DNA from: Strongylocentrotus purpuratus
Taxonomy: Eukaryota; Echinodermata; Echinoidea; Camarodonta; Strongylocentrotidae
Direction of reading: 5' to 3'
NCBI RefSeq assembly: GCF_000002235.5
Contig: NW_022145601.1
Coordinates: forward strand, 26,149,228-26,213,227
Length of the DNA: 64,000 nucleotides
The notes under the pieces are model-generated. The model ran no database searches. It was not told the DNA's origin and saw only the letters and a list, made by a program, of their open reading frames with translations. Positions 12,001 through 22,500 of this stretch are shown here, piece by piece. Position numbers and translations under genes: made by a program. Every line of letters begins with the position of its first letter. Position 1 is the stretch's first letter.

Positions 12001-13340
12001 TTCAGTTACTGCTTCTAATTATTACTTTTATAAGTTTGTCTTCTTTAATTCACACATATATAATCATCCTTCCTCCTGTTCTGTGTCATCTGTCATGTGT
12101 CATCATGATATTAATGCTTCCAATTTGCAGTGAATTAACATGCACGGTTTTGCTTTAGAAAACTGATATTTAATAATAATAACTTTATCACATACAGGAA
12201 TATTCAACTCGTGAAGGTGAACATCAAAAAGGCCTACAACAATGGAATTGCTATTTCTTTTTTTTAAAGATGATATTTTTTATGTGATTGTGTGAACTTT
12301 CTTCATCTCTCTCTCATCAATTTTCTTTATAAGTCGTTTAATTGTTGGATGTTCGAGACATATCAATCTAGTGAAAAGTATGTCATATGCATTATGCCTG
12401 AGTGAATGAATCTGGTAATGACATTCGTAGTCAAGTGTAATTATGAAGTGCAAGATAACTGCTATAACTCCAGCATACTTTACACTTTTGAAATCCAACC
12501 TTTCTTCACAAAAAATTCCCTAAAACAAAACTCCCTCAACAAAATTTGTCAATCTTGGTATCATTTTTTGTGTGAAAATTTCTCCTTCTGCTGGTACCAG
12601 TCAATTTTAAACCATATTATTGAAAGTATGCTAGGTTTTTTTCTTCTGTTCTTTTTTGGGAGGGGGGCCCAATGTATAAGGGGTGATCAGAAGGATCACA
12701 GGGGGGTGTTTCACAAAGATCCTAAGTTGGACTTAACAATTATGGAAAGCTGTTAGCATCTTTAAAAATATTTTGTAAAAGTTATTTTAAAAGGCATAAA
12801 ATGTTGATTCAAATCATTCATTTTTGGTATTATCAAGGAGATTTTATGTTCTTGATGTGGAATGTAAGAAGTCTAAAATATTGCTTTTGAATATATTTTA
12901 TTTTAAGGCTACAAATGGCTCTCCATAATGTTTGAGTCCAAAAAACTTAGAGTTAATTTAGACTTAGGATCTTTGGGAAACACACCCAAGATCGCAATAG
13001 TCTAGTGGTATTGTCCTTGATTATTCTAATCCCACCGCTGCCACTGACAGTAAAGCTAATGCTCCAACCACAATAGTTATGGTTACCGCTTACCTGTCCA
13101 TATATGGAGAACAAGGTGTGGCACCGAACAGGGCAGAGGTCAACACTTTTTAGCTGATCATAACAATGAATAATGTTAATGTAGAGAGAAGCATTACACA
13201 TTGACATTGGATTTAATTTTAGTATTTGCGATCATGTTTCTACGAAAGTTTGTTATTTGGAAAATGTTTTTTTGTTTTAATCTTCAGGTGCTGCCTCAAG
13301 AAGACAAGGCAGTGCTGGATCGTCTGGTAGAAATAAATGA
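1082..13340 (+). CDS. ARMC9: ARMC9 (LisH and armadillo repeat protein), C-terminal 13 exons, 5' partial
   Basis: Coding exons: 1082-1172, 1797-1846, 3091-3201, 4328-4389, 4927-4966, 6099-6186, 6821-6908, 7302-7462, 8231-8323, 9652-9750, 10457-10516, 11446-11490 and 13288-13340 (TGA 13338-13340). Together they give 1,041 nt, or 346 residues plus stop. All junctions are GT/AG and in frame. The first exons read [20 protein letters not shown], then [10 protein letters not shown], an acidic run ([10 protein letters not shown]), then [10 protein letters not shown] and GELVGEKLL. These match from memory the end of the human ARMC9 armadillo region and its acidic linker. ARMC9 is a basal-body and ciliary protein mutated in Joubert syndrome. 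The remaining tail is disordered, rich in Ser, Pro and Arg, and includes [13 protein letters not shown], which resembles a short KP-x-x-P-x-TPE block of the human tail. The N-terminal LisH and most armadillo repeats lie left of the window. Identity is firm; the small tail exons are supported only by splice sites and frame. Confidence 0.88.
3276..3405. mobile_element. Miniature inverted-repeat element, GGGCCC-TIR family (copy 2)
   Basis: Begins GGGGCCCGTTACACAAAACTT and ends near CATTATGCAACAGGCCC, an imperfect terminal inverted repeat. The centre has TTGATTTTGATTGGCTGTTG, like the TTTGATTGGCTG core of the elements at 4441 and 56894. It has no coding capacity and lies in an ARMC9 intron. Confidence 0.5.
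3561..3796. mobile_element. Palindromic miniature element, family A (copy 1)
   Basis: The left arm holds GGTAATGTAACTAAATTTAA and GAAGTGCCTCCATACAAATT. The right arm holds the complement, GCATTAAATTTGATTACATT, near 3767. The two arms make a long imperfect foldback. The same arms occur at 5438 and 16228, so this is a family of nonautonomous elements. ORFs crossing it are artefacts of the palindrome. Confidence 0.55.
4441..4586. mobile_element. Miniature inverted-repeat element, GGGCCC-TIR family (copy 1)
   Basis: The ends are near-perfect inverted repeats: GGCCCTGTTTCACATAACTT at the left, and the complement of GGCCCTGTTTCATCAAACTT at the right, each continuing into GTTATC. The core GCATTTGATTGGCTGAGAGC is shared with the element at 56894. 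It lies in an ARMC9 intron between the exons at 4328 and 4927. Confidence 0.65.
5010..5050. repeat. (CT)n microsatellite
   Basis: A run of about 40 bp of CT dinucleotides lies shortly after the ARMC9 exon ending at 4966. It makes a Leu/Ser shadow ORF that is not a gene. Confidence 0.9.
5438..5662. mobile_element. Palindromic miniature element, family A (copy 2)
   Basis: Contains TTGTAATGTAATCAAATATA, GTTAAGTGCCTCGTTACAAA, CCTACCTAGCAACAAATAAT and AATACATTTATTTGTAAAAT, all shared with the copies at 3561 and 16228. The right end runs directly into the next interspersed repeat, so the two insertions abut or one truncates the other. Confidence 0.55.
5665..6057. repeat. ~390-bp interspersed repeat, copy 1 of 2
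   Basis: Nearly collinear with 38945-39332. Shared blocks in the same order include GATATGGTGTAA, TTGCGCTTCAAAAT, AATAGACTGTAGTGT, CAGACAGGCGATCGGCTTGT, GCATGAGCTAAATCCAGGAT and AATCTGAGGCAAT, ending GAGTCACTTTAA. No coding sequence is visible. It lies in an ARMC9 intron just before the exon at 6099. Confidence 0.7.
7515..7793 (-). mobile_element. tRNA-derived SINE (minus orientation)
   Basis: Read on the minus strand from 7793, the head is tRNA-like: an A box TGGCTCAGTCAGTAGAGCG, then a B box GGTTCGAACCC about 35 bases on. A non-tRNA body follows, ending in an (ATT)-rich tail at about 7515-7550. The acceptor ends do not pair, so this is a SINE head and not a working tRNA. It lies in an ARMC9 intron. 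Confidence 0.7.
8830..9640. repeat. Pyrimidine-rich minisatellite abutting an ARMC9 exon
   Basis: About 800 bp of CT and TCTG repeats is punctuated by a block TCATTAATATGATATATACT near 9181, 9288, 9386, 9510 and 9623, giving a period of roughly 98-123 bp. The array ends about 10 bp before the exon starting at 9652, so it supplies or borders that exon's polypyrimidine tract. Leu/Ser-rich and Arg/Glu-rich ORFs across it are artefacts. Confidence 0.85.
9786..9990 (-). mobile_element. LINE 3'-end fragment with (ATT)n tail
   Basis: ATAATGATAATAATAATAAA is followed by a CACTTATATTGCGCC block, matching the (ATA)n plus ACTTATATCGCGCC junction at 37618. There it adjoins the C-terminal end of a reverse-transcriptase ORF. 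This copy keeps only the 3' terminus, read on the minus strand. The limit at 9990 is uncertain. Confidence 0.5.
10185..10345. repeat. Purine-rich (AAGAACAAG)n minisatellite
   Basis: Tandem AAGAAGAACAAG-like units run for about 160 bp. They generate Lys/Arg/Thr-rich (+) and Phe/Leu-rich (-) ORFs without other coding signs. The tract lies in the ARMC9 intron before the exon at 10457. Confidence 0.85.
11737..11915. repeat. CCTTGGTCTTG minisatellite
   Basis: Repeated short units based on GCCTTAGCCTTGGTCTTGGT (about 18-30 bp) form a 180-bp array open in several frames on both strands. It lies in the last ARMC9 intron. The peptides it encodes are pure repeats. Confidence 0.85.
12703..12988. mobile_element. 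Miniature inverted-repeat element in the last ARMC9 intron
   Basis: The left end, GGGTGTTTCACAAAGATCCT, continues AAGTTGGACTTA. The right end is the complement of GGGTGTGTTTCCCAAAGATC, continuing CTAAGTC. The element is about 285 bp with an AT-rich centre and no ORF. Confidence 0.6.
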
Positions 13341-13684
13341 TGACAGGTGACTTGATGTGGAGTGCTCAATGGTGTACACCATGCTTGATTGACACGTCAT
13401 GAAGCATCCTCACTACAGTGGAACCTGTTTAGAAAGACCACCCAAATATTAATGAGATGTTATATACTAGTGGTTGTTAAGGTACAGTGAAACCTGTTTA
13501 TAGAGATCACACAAGGGAGACAAGAAAAGTGGTCTTTATAGGCAGATGGTCTTTATGAACAGGTTCCTTTAGTACAGGTTTGTTAGAGAAACAATTGTCA
13601 AGGGAAAAATTAAAATGTGGTCTTTATACAAAGGTGGAGGCTAAAGCAGGTTTCACTGTATCTAACTGAGAAATATTGTTTGCC

Positions 13685-13975
13685 ATTTAGAGGTGTTGTA
13701 GTCGAGTAGATACGTCATGGACTGTGGATCACAAGGTCCGCGGCTCAAGTCCCACCGCGGCACCAATGTCCTTTAAAGACATTAAGCTACATTTGCCACA
13801 CTTGTCCCAGGTGATGTAAAGGAATACCTGGCAGGAATTAATTCATTGAAATGCTAGAGCACCGTAATGGCAGCCATGCTAAAGCCGCTGTAATAATCGG
13901 GAGCGCCAGGAGTGTCAGGTATGACAGATATGAGCGCTATACAAACCTCACTATTATTATTGTTATTATTGGACG
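13685..13975 (+). mobile_element. tRNA-derived SINE (plus orientation)
   Basis: An A-box-like GTTGTAGTCGAGTAGAT and a B-box-like CGGCTCAAGTCCC form the head. The body contains CCCAGGTGATGTAAAGGAAT, ACCTGGCAGGAATTAATTCA and GAGCGCTATACAAACC, and the tail is (ATT)n at about 13950-13970. The body block CCCAGGTG, about 10 bases, then GGCAGGA recurs in the SINE at 58466, so they share a family. Confidence 0.7.
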
Positions 13976-15621
13976 AATAGAGACATAGTTTATATCTATA
14001 GGTAATTACCTTGTTAAGATTTATGGAGACAGAAGAAGTGGTCTTTATTGACAGGTGGTCAATGAAGGCTTGTTTGACCGAGACTAAGATTAATCAGGGT
14101 AACTAAGAAAGAAAAAGAATTGTTTTTTATTTATATATTGGTGTTGGCTAAAGTATATATCACCAAGAAAAAACTGTTAAATGTACACAAAATATTGTAC
14201 TTTTAGACAGAGGATAGAGTTTGCTTTTCACCTTTATTTGTTCAGCTGATTCTTATTCTTCAATCAAAAGGAGGCTTGTGAAGAGTTAGGTTTCATGATA
14301 TGCCTGAATGGACATGTATATTATGTGTGTGAATTAAGAGGAAAGGTAAATGTAAATGACATTACTTTATAGTTTATTTTAGATTAAGAGAAGGTTTAAC
14401 AGGACACAGACCTTTTGTCCTGTACACTGGAACATCTTTGTTCTAACATAAGGTGATTTGTTTCAATTCGTATAGATGCATCTAGAAAAAACATAACAAA
14501 ATCCACATACGACAATTCTTTTACATTTCACAAAACTTTATTTTACTAGAAACACAAAACTTTATTTTTTACTAGAAATGTATTGTTTACTTTTAAGTGC
14601 ATGTATATTTACAAATGTACATGTATTCTGTTGTAACATATCATACAAAATATTATTTATATACAATTCATGAATGTACAATTCATTAAGTTTGGCAAAA
14701 TTATTTTTGTTAAACGTTCTGCTCTATACAGCTTTATTACCAAAAAAAGTAGCAACTATATAAAGATTTATTAAGATATAACAATATAGAGAAAATATGT
14801 TACCAGCATGCTCCATATACCTAAGGGATGGCTTAGTGTATTCATATGAATAAACAGGATATTTAAAAGACTCGGAATGAGGGATACTGTGTATGCTGTG
14901 ATCAAGATTTAGATAAAAAGGGGAATAAACAAAATTATGAATTGCTCTACAACTATATAATTTTAATGACATTTTCATATTTGATAATAAAACTTCTAAA
15001 ATATTTTCATTCATATTAATGTTTAATGATGAAAAGAATTTTCAGACTGATAGCAGCCACTGATTTATATTTAGTGTCAGTAATATGATCTGCAGTTTTT
15101 ACAAAAGAAATTTGTAAAAATCTAAGGATTTTCTGAATAATTTTGCTGACCCATAACTGTGTAAAATTCTGTTCTGTGATCTAAAATTCCAGGAGGTTTG
15201 TATGATATTAATTTTATAATTGCTGGCCGTTGCAAGTGGTTGTTATGGCCCATGATGTGTAGATATTAATACATGTATAAATGGCAGATAGAAGTATCAT
15301 ACAAGTAGATATTATTATGATGATGATGATAATGATTATCAGTACTTGATTTCATAGTTGTATTAATTCTGATGCAAAATGGAGTTGAATTTTGTTTTAT
15401 AGGTGCTAAGATCAAAAAATTATACATTAATGCAGAATGAAATTGAGTATGACTTTGTCACAAATATTACATGGCAGGGGGAGGGGGGGGGGGATGAAAT
15501 ACAACAAATAAGGTAAATATTTGTATGATATTGTCACTATTGTGGATGTACTTCTAGTCCCACTTGAAAGATGATGGGCCAGGGACTTGTTTCATGTAAT
15601 TGGTCTAATACTCACTTGATA

Positions 15622-15837
15622 CCAAGCGTTTTCAAGACCAAAGGTGTCCAAGACTTGGGTCTGGTATACTTTCAGTCCCTTACATCCTTTGGTTCCAAGT
15701 GTTTTCAAGACCAAAGGTTCCCAAGCCTCTGGTCTGGTAGACTTTTGGTCTCCGGCATCCTTTGGTACCAAGTGTTTTCACCAAAGGTTCCCAAGACTTA
15801 GCTGGTAGACTTTCGGTCCCCTGAACCTTTGGTCGCC
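15622..15837. repeat. Degenerate ~80-bp tandem repeat
   Basis: The block ACCAAGTGTTTTCAAGACCAAAGG with its follow-on GGTCTGGTAGACTTTTGGTC recurs about two and a half times. ORFs on both strands here are repeat artefacts. Confidence 0.7.
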
Positions 15838-16227
15838 TTAACCTTTGTGCTATTGGCCTATAAACTGGGTTGAATGTGAAATGGGTGATATTATTTGGGA
15901 GCTCCAAATGGTCTCCATCTCTGAAATTGAAGCGAATCATCAATCATGAAAATGTCAAATTGGCAACTGTGTCATGTGTCATAAACCGTTGTATGTATAT
16001 TTCTCTCAATGTTTGATTAATTGAATGTCACAAAGTTCCACTCTCCCTCTAAAGAAACCTTTTCCTTGTACCTGCACCCAAGATACAGTCCATGTTTCAT
16101 GTTTGTTCTTTGTCATATACATCACATGAATTTGTCTCTTCATGAATCATAAGCAAAGTCTGTATAATTAGAGAAAGAACTGTGGTAAAACGAGTCGGGG
16201 TTTATATTAGACTCAATGCTCAAAAGA

Positions 16228-16512
16228 TTATTTTAGTAATGTAATCAAATTGAATGCACAACTCTATGTTAAGTGCCTCATTAAAAATTAGTTCAGTCAC
16301 CTGTTACAAATAATTGTATTGCATACATTACATGTTGTTATGTAGAACAGGCCATAATGTGTATCCCTCCTAGCAACAATTAATGTATGGATTTGGCATT
16401 TGGACTATTGAAATACATGAACAATTATTCATATTAGGCGAATGAAATGATTTGACATGGCACTTATAAACAAAGATTTATGCATTAAATTTGATTACAT
16501 TTCGAAAATGGT
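16228..16512. mobile_element. Palindromic miniature element, family A (copy 3)
   Basis: The best-preserved copy. The left arm has AGTAATGTAATCAAATTGAA then GTTAAGTGCCTCATTAAAAA. The right arm has GCATTAAATTTGATTACATT then TCGAAAATGGTC, its inverted complement. The centre shares CCTAGCAACAA and TTGAAATACAT with the copies at 3561 and 5438. Confidence 0.65.
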
Positions 16513-17977
16513 CTCTCCCATGTAATTCAATCAGCTTTATAGAATTATATGCATAATGATATGTCACATGGATTCCATTTAATAGACATGTACATGAATT
16601 TGTGTGTTGGACTACATATAAAGTGATGTAGTAATGAAAGTTTATCATGTTTACCATGAACATTTAAAGGGTACTAATCAATATTCACATTGTACTTCAT
16701 AACTATACACCTTGTACTTCATGCATATTCACCTGTACTTCATGCATATTTATGATGCACAACTTGTGATCTTTCTATTTTATTCATACCTTGAATATGC
16801 CATGAATGAGCCTTCTTTAGATCAATTTTCTTTACATTTTAGTAAGATTTAGACAATGATTATTTAATGTAGAATGTGACAATCTAAAATTTCTTGCACA
16901 TAGTTTACATGCTTATTTTTTAGATCTAAGTTTGGATATTGAAGTTGAAGTGATCGATGAATTGTAGTGTTAAGATGCTGCTCTGTGATATTATTTTGTT
17001 AAGAATCATTATGTGCAAAGTACAATTTAAAAACAGTTGTAATTATTTAAATTCATTCACATGACACATTCTAGCTTTGATTTACTGCATGTTAATTTGT
17101 ATTTGCAGCCTGTTTTCAATACGCTCTTAAGAAATTGCTTATGCGTAAATCATTCCTTGTCATTCACTTTCCAAAGCTTTGTATTGTATTCAGATGTCAC
17201 ATATATACTTACTATTCATTGTAGACTTGATGCATATCTTTCTTTCAAACACATCTACAAACTCACTGATTCAGCAATTAATGATCATTTGTAAACGTGT
17301 TTTGATGAACTTAATGAATTTACACAATGGAACAGTAGAAAATATCTTTTATTTGGAGACAGAAAGGTGTTAACTCATATATTTGTATATAGAGTTAATT
17401 CCCTTCTAGCTCCAAAAAGGCAATATCTCTTTTGAGGTAAGGTGAGCGAGCTAAAAGTGTCTCATCAATCGTACAAACTTTGTGAAAGAGCAATGCAATA
17501 TATTTCGAATTTGACTTATGACAACATTTTGTGATTGTCAGAAACAGGACAGAACATATGTTACGGCATACACATGTATAAGAAAATGTGTGATGTGAAC
17601 AGACTTGAACACTGTACAGATGTATTTATCTTCATTTAAATTCCTAAATTTGCAGTTTAATTTATTTGTCAGCTTTCAACAGTTTGATTTGTGTGCTTTG
17701 GGAACTCTCATATAGTATTCAGATGTATAGCTTGTATTTGTATCTCGTGTAGTATTCAGATTTATAGCTTGTATGTGTACCTCATTGTCAAGTTAGTGTG
17801 CACATCTGAATTTTCTCCCGTCCTTTTTTCACTATAGAGTATTACTATAGCCACCTTCTTGCTTCTATTATGTTTAGTATTCAATTTATGTATCATTTGC
17901 TGAGAAACAGAAGGACTTTAACTCATTTGGAGGATCTGTGAAGCACATGGAACAAGAAGGATGTTCAAAGAATCGTC

Positions 17978-18172
17978 TTAAAGCCCCGCTGCACTAGTTT
18001 GGCCAGAAGGGATTAGACCTCCCTGCATGGTCACTGACAGGTAGTTATCTCATCAAATCAGCTCTCAATTAAAGTAAGAAAAAGGGGATCATGGGGACCA
18101 ATGGTCACCGATTAGGCAACGTTTTCTATATAGAGGACGCAAGTAGCTATAAGTAGTGCAGTGGGGCTTTAA
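17978..18172. mobile_element. 195-bp TTAA-ended miniature element (copy 1)
   Basis: The ends are TTAAAGCCCCGCTGCACTA and its inverted complement (TTAAAGCCCCACTGCACTA), with TTAA at both borders. TTAA termini are the target-site signature of piggyBac-type transposases. There is no coding capacity. A second copy in the opposite orientation lies at 23143. Confidence 0.7.
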
Positions 18173-19551
18173 AACAAAACCATTGACTCCTTTCTTACAC
18201 ATTTCATTCAATGTTTCAAATATATAATTGTGAATTATATGCAGAGGAGCAGAACAATATCTACAAGTTGATATTGAATTTGTACATCTTTTTCTCCATG
18301 CGCTCTAAATTGAGTTACTCCCTTCTGTTTTTCTGCAGACGGTTTAATCGTGACGTGTTTAATGTTTGTTTAGTATTCTCAGGCAGTACATAGTCGATGT
18401 TGGGGAGATGAGTGGAAGGCAATGTTAATAATGTATTGAGCGTTGAGTAATGATGGATTTATGACAAATAAAAGAATTGTTCAAACCTTACTTGGTGTCA
18501 TGACACGGATGTTAGTCTGTCACTTGTTTTAAGATGTGTTTTCTACATGTATGTATAGAGTTGATAGAGACAATATTTCGATGGATCGTGATTGGGAGAG
18601 AGGGGGAGAAGAACAACACAAAATAGAAGGAGAAGTAAGAGAGAGAGAGAGAAAATATCAATGTGATTAGAGACTTGGAGAGTGGAGGAAATTGGCGGCC
18701 TTTGACAAAATGAGAATGCGACTTAAGAAAAAGAGAGAGGGGGGAGGAGAAAAGGTAAAAGAAGGAGAAGCGAAAGAGAAAGAAAGAGAAAAATAAAACT
18801 TAATGAAATAAAGAGACTTCAAAATATATAGAGGGAGAGAAGGAAACTTGAAATGATAGACGATTATTGTAGGGAGCTGAGAGAAAGTGATTATTCCTCA
18901 TTCAAATCTAAAAGATGTTTAGAAATAAAATATTTTGCCAAATTATCTCCATCACTATCTCTAACTTTCTTTTGTCTTCCTCTTGCTCTTTTCCTGTCTG
19001 TTCCATCACTTCTGTTTTTGTCTTCCGTATCCCTCTCTTCACTCATCTACAATAGAATATTCTTCACTCCTATTCAATATCTGTGCAGGTAATTTTTACA
19101 AAAAATCTTTTCCATTGCCATCCTCAAGAACCCGATATGACCGACAACCTTCTTTTTTCAAGTTCATTCTGTTTGCGTAGTCGGGAATTAAATGCAAATA
19201 AATATGACCAGGTTGCCATGATACTCCCATTCTGTTTATGCTGCAATCTTTCTGAAAGACAAGCTAGGGTTAAGTCCGGACAATATTCCTAAACGTCTTA
19301 TTCCTATTCCTAAAACTTTCCAGAGCGAAGGGACGGCGCCCAAACAAGAGATCGGTATTCGAACTTTAAAAAAAGAAGAAGGAATATTCACATTTCGCAT
19401 GAATAGTTGATGATTTGTGTATGATTGGAATATAAGACATCAAGGAAAACCAACGCAAAATGCTTTAATTAGCAATTAGGAATCCCGTGGCTTCACGTTT
19501 AATCCAAGCTTTGGTTCATGTCATTGACTGTCATCTTTATTACGAGTAATA

Positions 19552-22500
19552 ATGTTTGCACCGCCGAAGAAAGGGACAGGAAAGCAGCTCTCTAAAAAGA
19601 GACAAAGTATTCAAGGTAAGAATGTTTCTTTTTTTTCCCTGGAAATTTGACCATTATGAGTGGCGGATCCAGGTCGGGGATGAATCGGCCGCGCCCTCTC
19701 CCCTCCCCCTTTTTTTGGGAGGGGGCGGTTTAAAAAAAGGGAAAATGAGAGAGCGACGTAAGAAAAAAAAAACATTAAAAAGAAGATAAAAGAGAAGAAA
19801 AGGAGTGAGAGAGAAAAAAACAGCTACCATGATAATGGAGACTAAGTGAATTTCAAGAAGAAAGTTAAAATTTCTATCGTTGATTTCGCCTCCTCCCCCT
19901 TGAAAAATCCTAGATCCGCCGCTGATTATGGACAACGTACTAATTTTGTTGTGAATAGCTATCCTTTTCGGACAGGACGAGAAGGGGGGAGGGTCATGGA
20001 TCTTTCATAACCATACACGTGAAGAAGAAGAAGAAGAAGAAGAAGAAGAAGAAGAAGAAGAAGAAGAAGAAGAAGAAGAAGAAGAAGAAGAAGAAGAAGA
20101 AGAAGAAGAAGAAAAAAAGAAGTAGGGAGAAAAGAAGAAGGAGAAGGAGGAGGAGGAGAAGGAGAAGAAGAAGAAGATCTAGAAGAAGACAAGGAAGTGG
20201 GGAAAATCATTACATTTTGAAGATGGGGAATAGGCACAGGTCTAAAAGATATCTAATGAGAAAAAGGGGGATTCAAAATTCGTCGTAGACACATAACTAC
20301 CTTACACATTTATACCGAGTATACTAAGTAGAGCGTATATAGTTTGGTTGTCTAGGAGACGTAGTCCCAAAAGGCAAGAATGTGGTTTCTATCGTGGTGT
20401 ATTATTTGTCATCAATCCTGCAAATGGAACAATGGTCAACAATGTGACAGCAACGTCAAATTATATGACAAATATTGACAAAGCACAGAACTAGTACGTC
20501 TTTTTTTCCGCCTAAGATCCAGTGAACTTCAAAATTCAAATTATACTTCACATCCAAGATAATCAGATTGTATTATCTTAATGGTCACGACTAGAATATA
20601 AAGAGCGCAAATAGTATTTCCCTTTAATAAACCGTTCTTTTGTGGTAGTTATTTTAAATTTTAGTTGATAAACGCAAGTTATTCACAACCCTCAACTATT
20701 TGTTCTGGGTTTTTTTTCTTCTTTTGAAATGTATTAGGTACGGAGAGGAAAGTAGACGTAAAGGCCCTAGTCAAGGATCTCAGTGATTCATACCGGCAGC
20801 TCGATGATTACGTAACAAAGGAAAATGAAGATAAAAGACAATGGAATCAGCACTCTCCGGATAAAATCACATCCACGACTAGAGGCGAACCGACTAATGA
20901 TACAAATGGAAAACAAACAAATCAAAAGATTTCTGCTACCTCCAGTTTTACGTCAAAGGATGTGGACAGCTCGACTGCCACAATTAGCCCGCGTAAAGTC
21001 AAAAATATTTACGCAGACGACACGACGGAAAGAAGAACCGATACGTCATCGATTCCTGAAGATGTTCACAGTCTCTTGGATGCTTACCCGAAGAAATTTC
21101 AAGAACTTCGACAAATCATGGAAGAAACGAAGGAGAGACATGCGAAATCAATCAATAGACTGAGACAGAAGTTGAAGAAGGACGCCCTCAGGCAAGAAGA
21201 AGAAGCAAGGGAAGCAGCCAAACGAGACTCACAGGCTGAAGCAGATAAACTGAGACATCTGTTGAAAGTACAACGCACCAAGTCACAACGGGCCATGGAA
21301 AACATGAAAATTGAAAAACAAAAGTAAGTTGTTCGGATCATATTTTATGGAGTGATTCATTTTTTCTGGAGAGGAGCCTTTGAGGGGAGGGGGTAATAAT
21401 CGGAAACACAGGCCTACACCACAAGCATAGTGGGTTGGAGCAGGTACCGCCCCAATCCGAGCAATATTGACACCCCCACTAAACGTCTTTTATTAACACA
21501 CGGGCTTTGTGATGCATTTTATTAAAGGCCTACCTAAGATACGATATTAATCAAACAAATAATAGACCTTCATGCAGGAATTCGGCAGGGAAACTAGGAT
21601 TAAGATATTAATAAATAGTTATACTGTGAACCCAAACCATAAAGCAAATTCCGTCATCATTCACAATTACGTACTAAAAGAACTCTCAACTCCAGCGTCC
21701 TGGCGTACGAGGCTGAGCATAATTATAAACCAGCAGCCCCTCCTTTTTCACGAACTTCTCTCATTGCGTGTAATGTATCAACGTCATCTTGTACTTAATC
21801 ATTCATTCAAAACCTTCCTGTGAGTGCTATAGAGAGAATTTATGGAAAGTAAATTATTTATATCCAGAAGACGAAGCATCTTTCTAAAATATATCAAGAC
21901 TGTTTCACCTACATTATTTTAAACAACATTACGATTTCATTACGGTCTCTTTTTTCTGTTTCCCCCCTCCTCCATTATGTTTATCTGCATAATAGACTGG
22001 TCAACAGCCAAGCCAAAAGCAACAGGGCATTGCGACAGACGGAAAATAAATTTGCTGACATCCAGAAAGGGTTGTTTACTATCAAGAAACAGCTTGCAAA
22101 GAGTCAACGCGAAAAAGCCATGAGTGACCAGGACAGAGTCGAACAGCGATCAAAGGCCATTAAACAGAAGAAACGCGCTGACGAACTTCAGCGAGATATC
22201 AAATCGCTCGAATCAGGTTTCGAGACGGTTAGACTTCTAAACATGCAAAACGAAAACGTAACACAGCATGACTACGATGTAATCAACTGGAAATTCCGTT
22301 CCATAGTGAAACTCGTCAGGGAAGTCGAGTCTATCGCTACTCCGCCAGATCTGGGAAAGACGCCTTCTTTGCAGACTATCATCGAAGCGACAAATTCACG
22401 GGGATCGAGAGTTCGACTCCCAGCTATCGGCTATCCGCGTCGTCTGGCTATAAAAGGAGAACAACGCGCATTCAAAGGACGAGGCCAAAATAGACAAATA

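Larger units (their letters stand above)
13341..19551. other. ARMC9 3' flank and intergenic DNA
   Basis: No gene was found. The ARMC9 3' UTR must begin here but its end is uncertain. An AATAAA at 18467-18472 followed by GT-rich DNA is a distant candidate polyadenylation signal. The stretch holds degenerate AGTGAAACCTGTTTATAGAG-type repeats at 13430-13680 and 14030-14080, a SINE, a tandem repeat at 15622, a palindromic element at 16228, small duplications at 16680-16760 and 17700-17790, a TTAA-ended element at 17978 and GA-rich DNA at 18590-18850. Confidence 0.6.

Noticed and set aside
20019-20288. Poly-Lys/Arg ORF and its poly-Leu complement
   Set aside because: Product of the GAA repeat.
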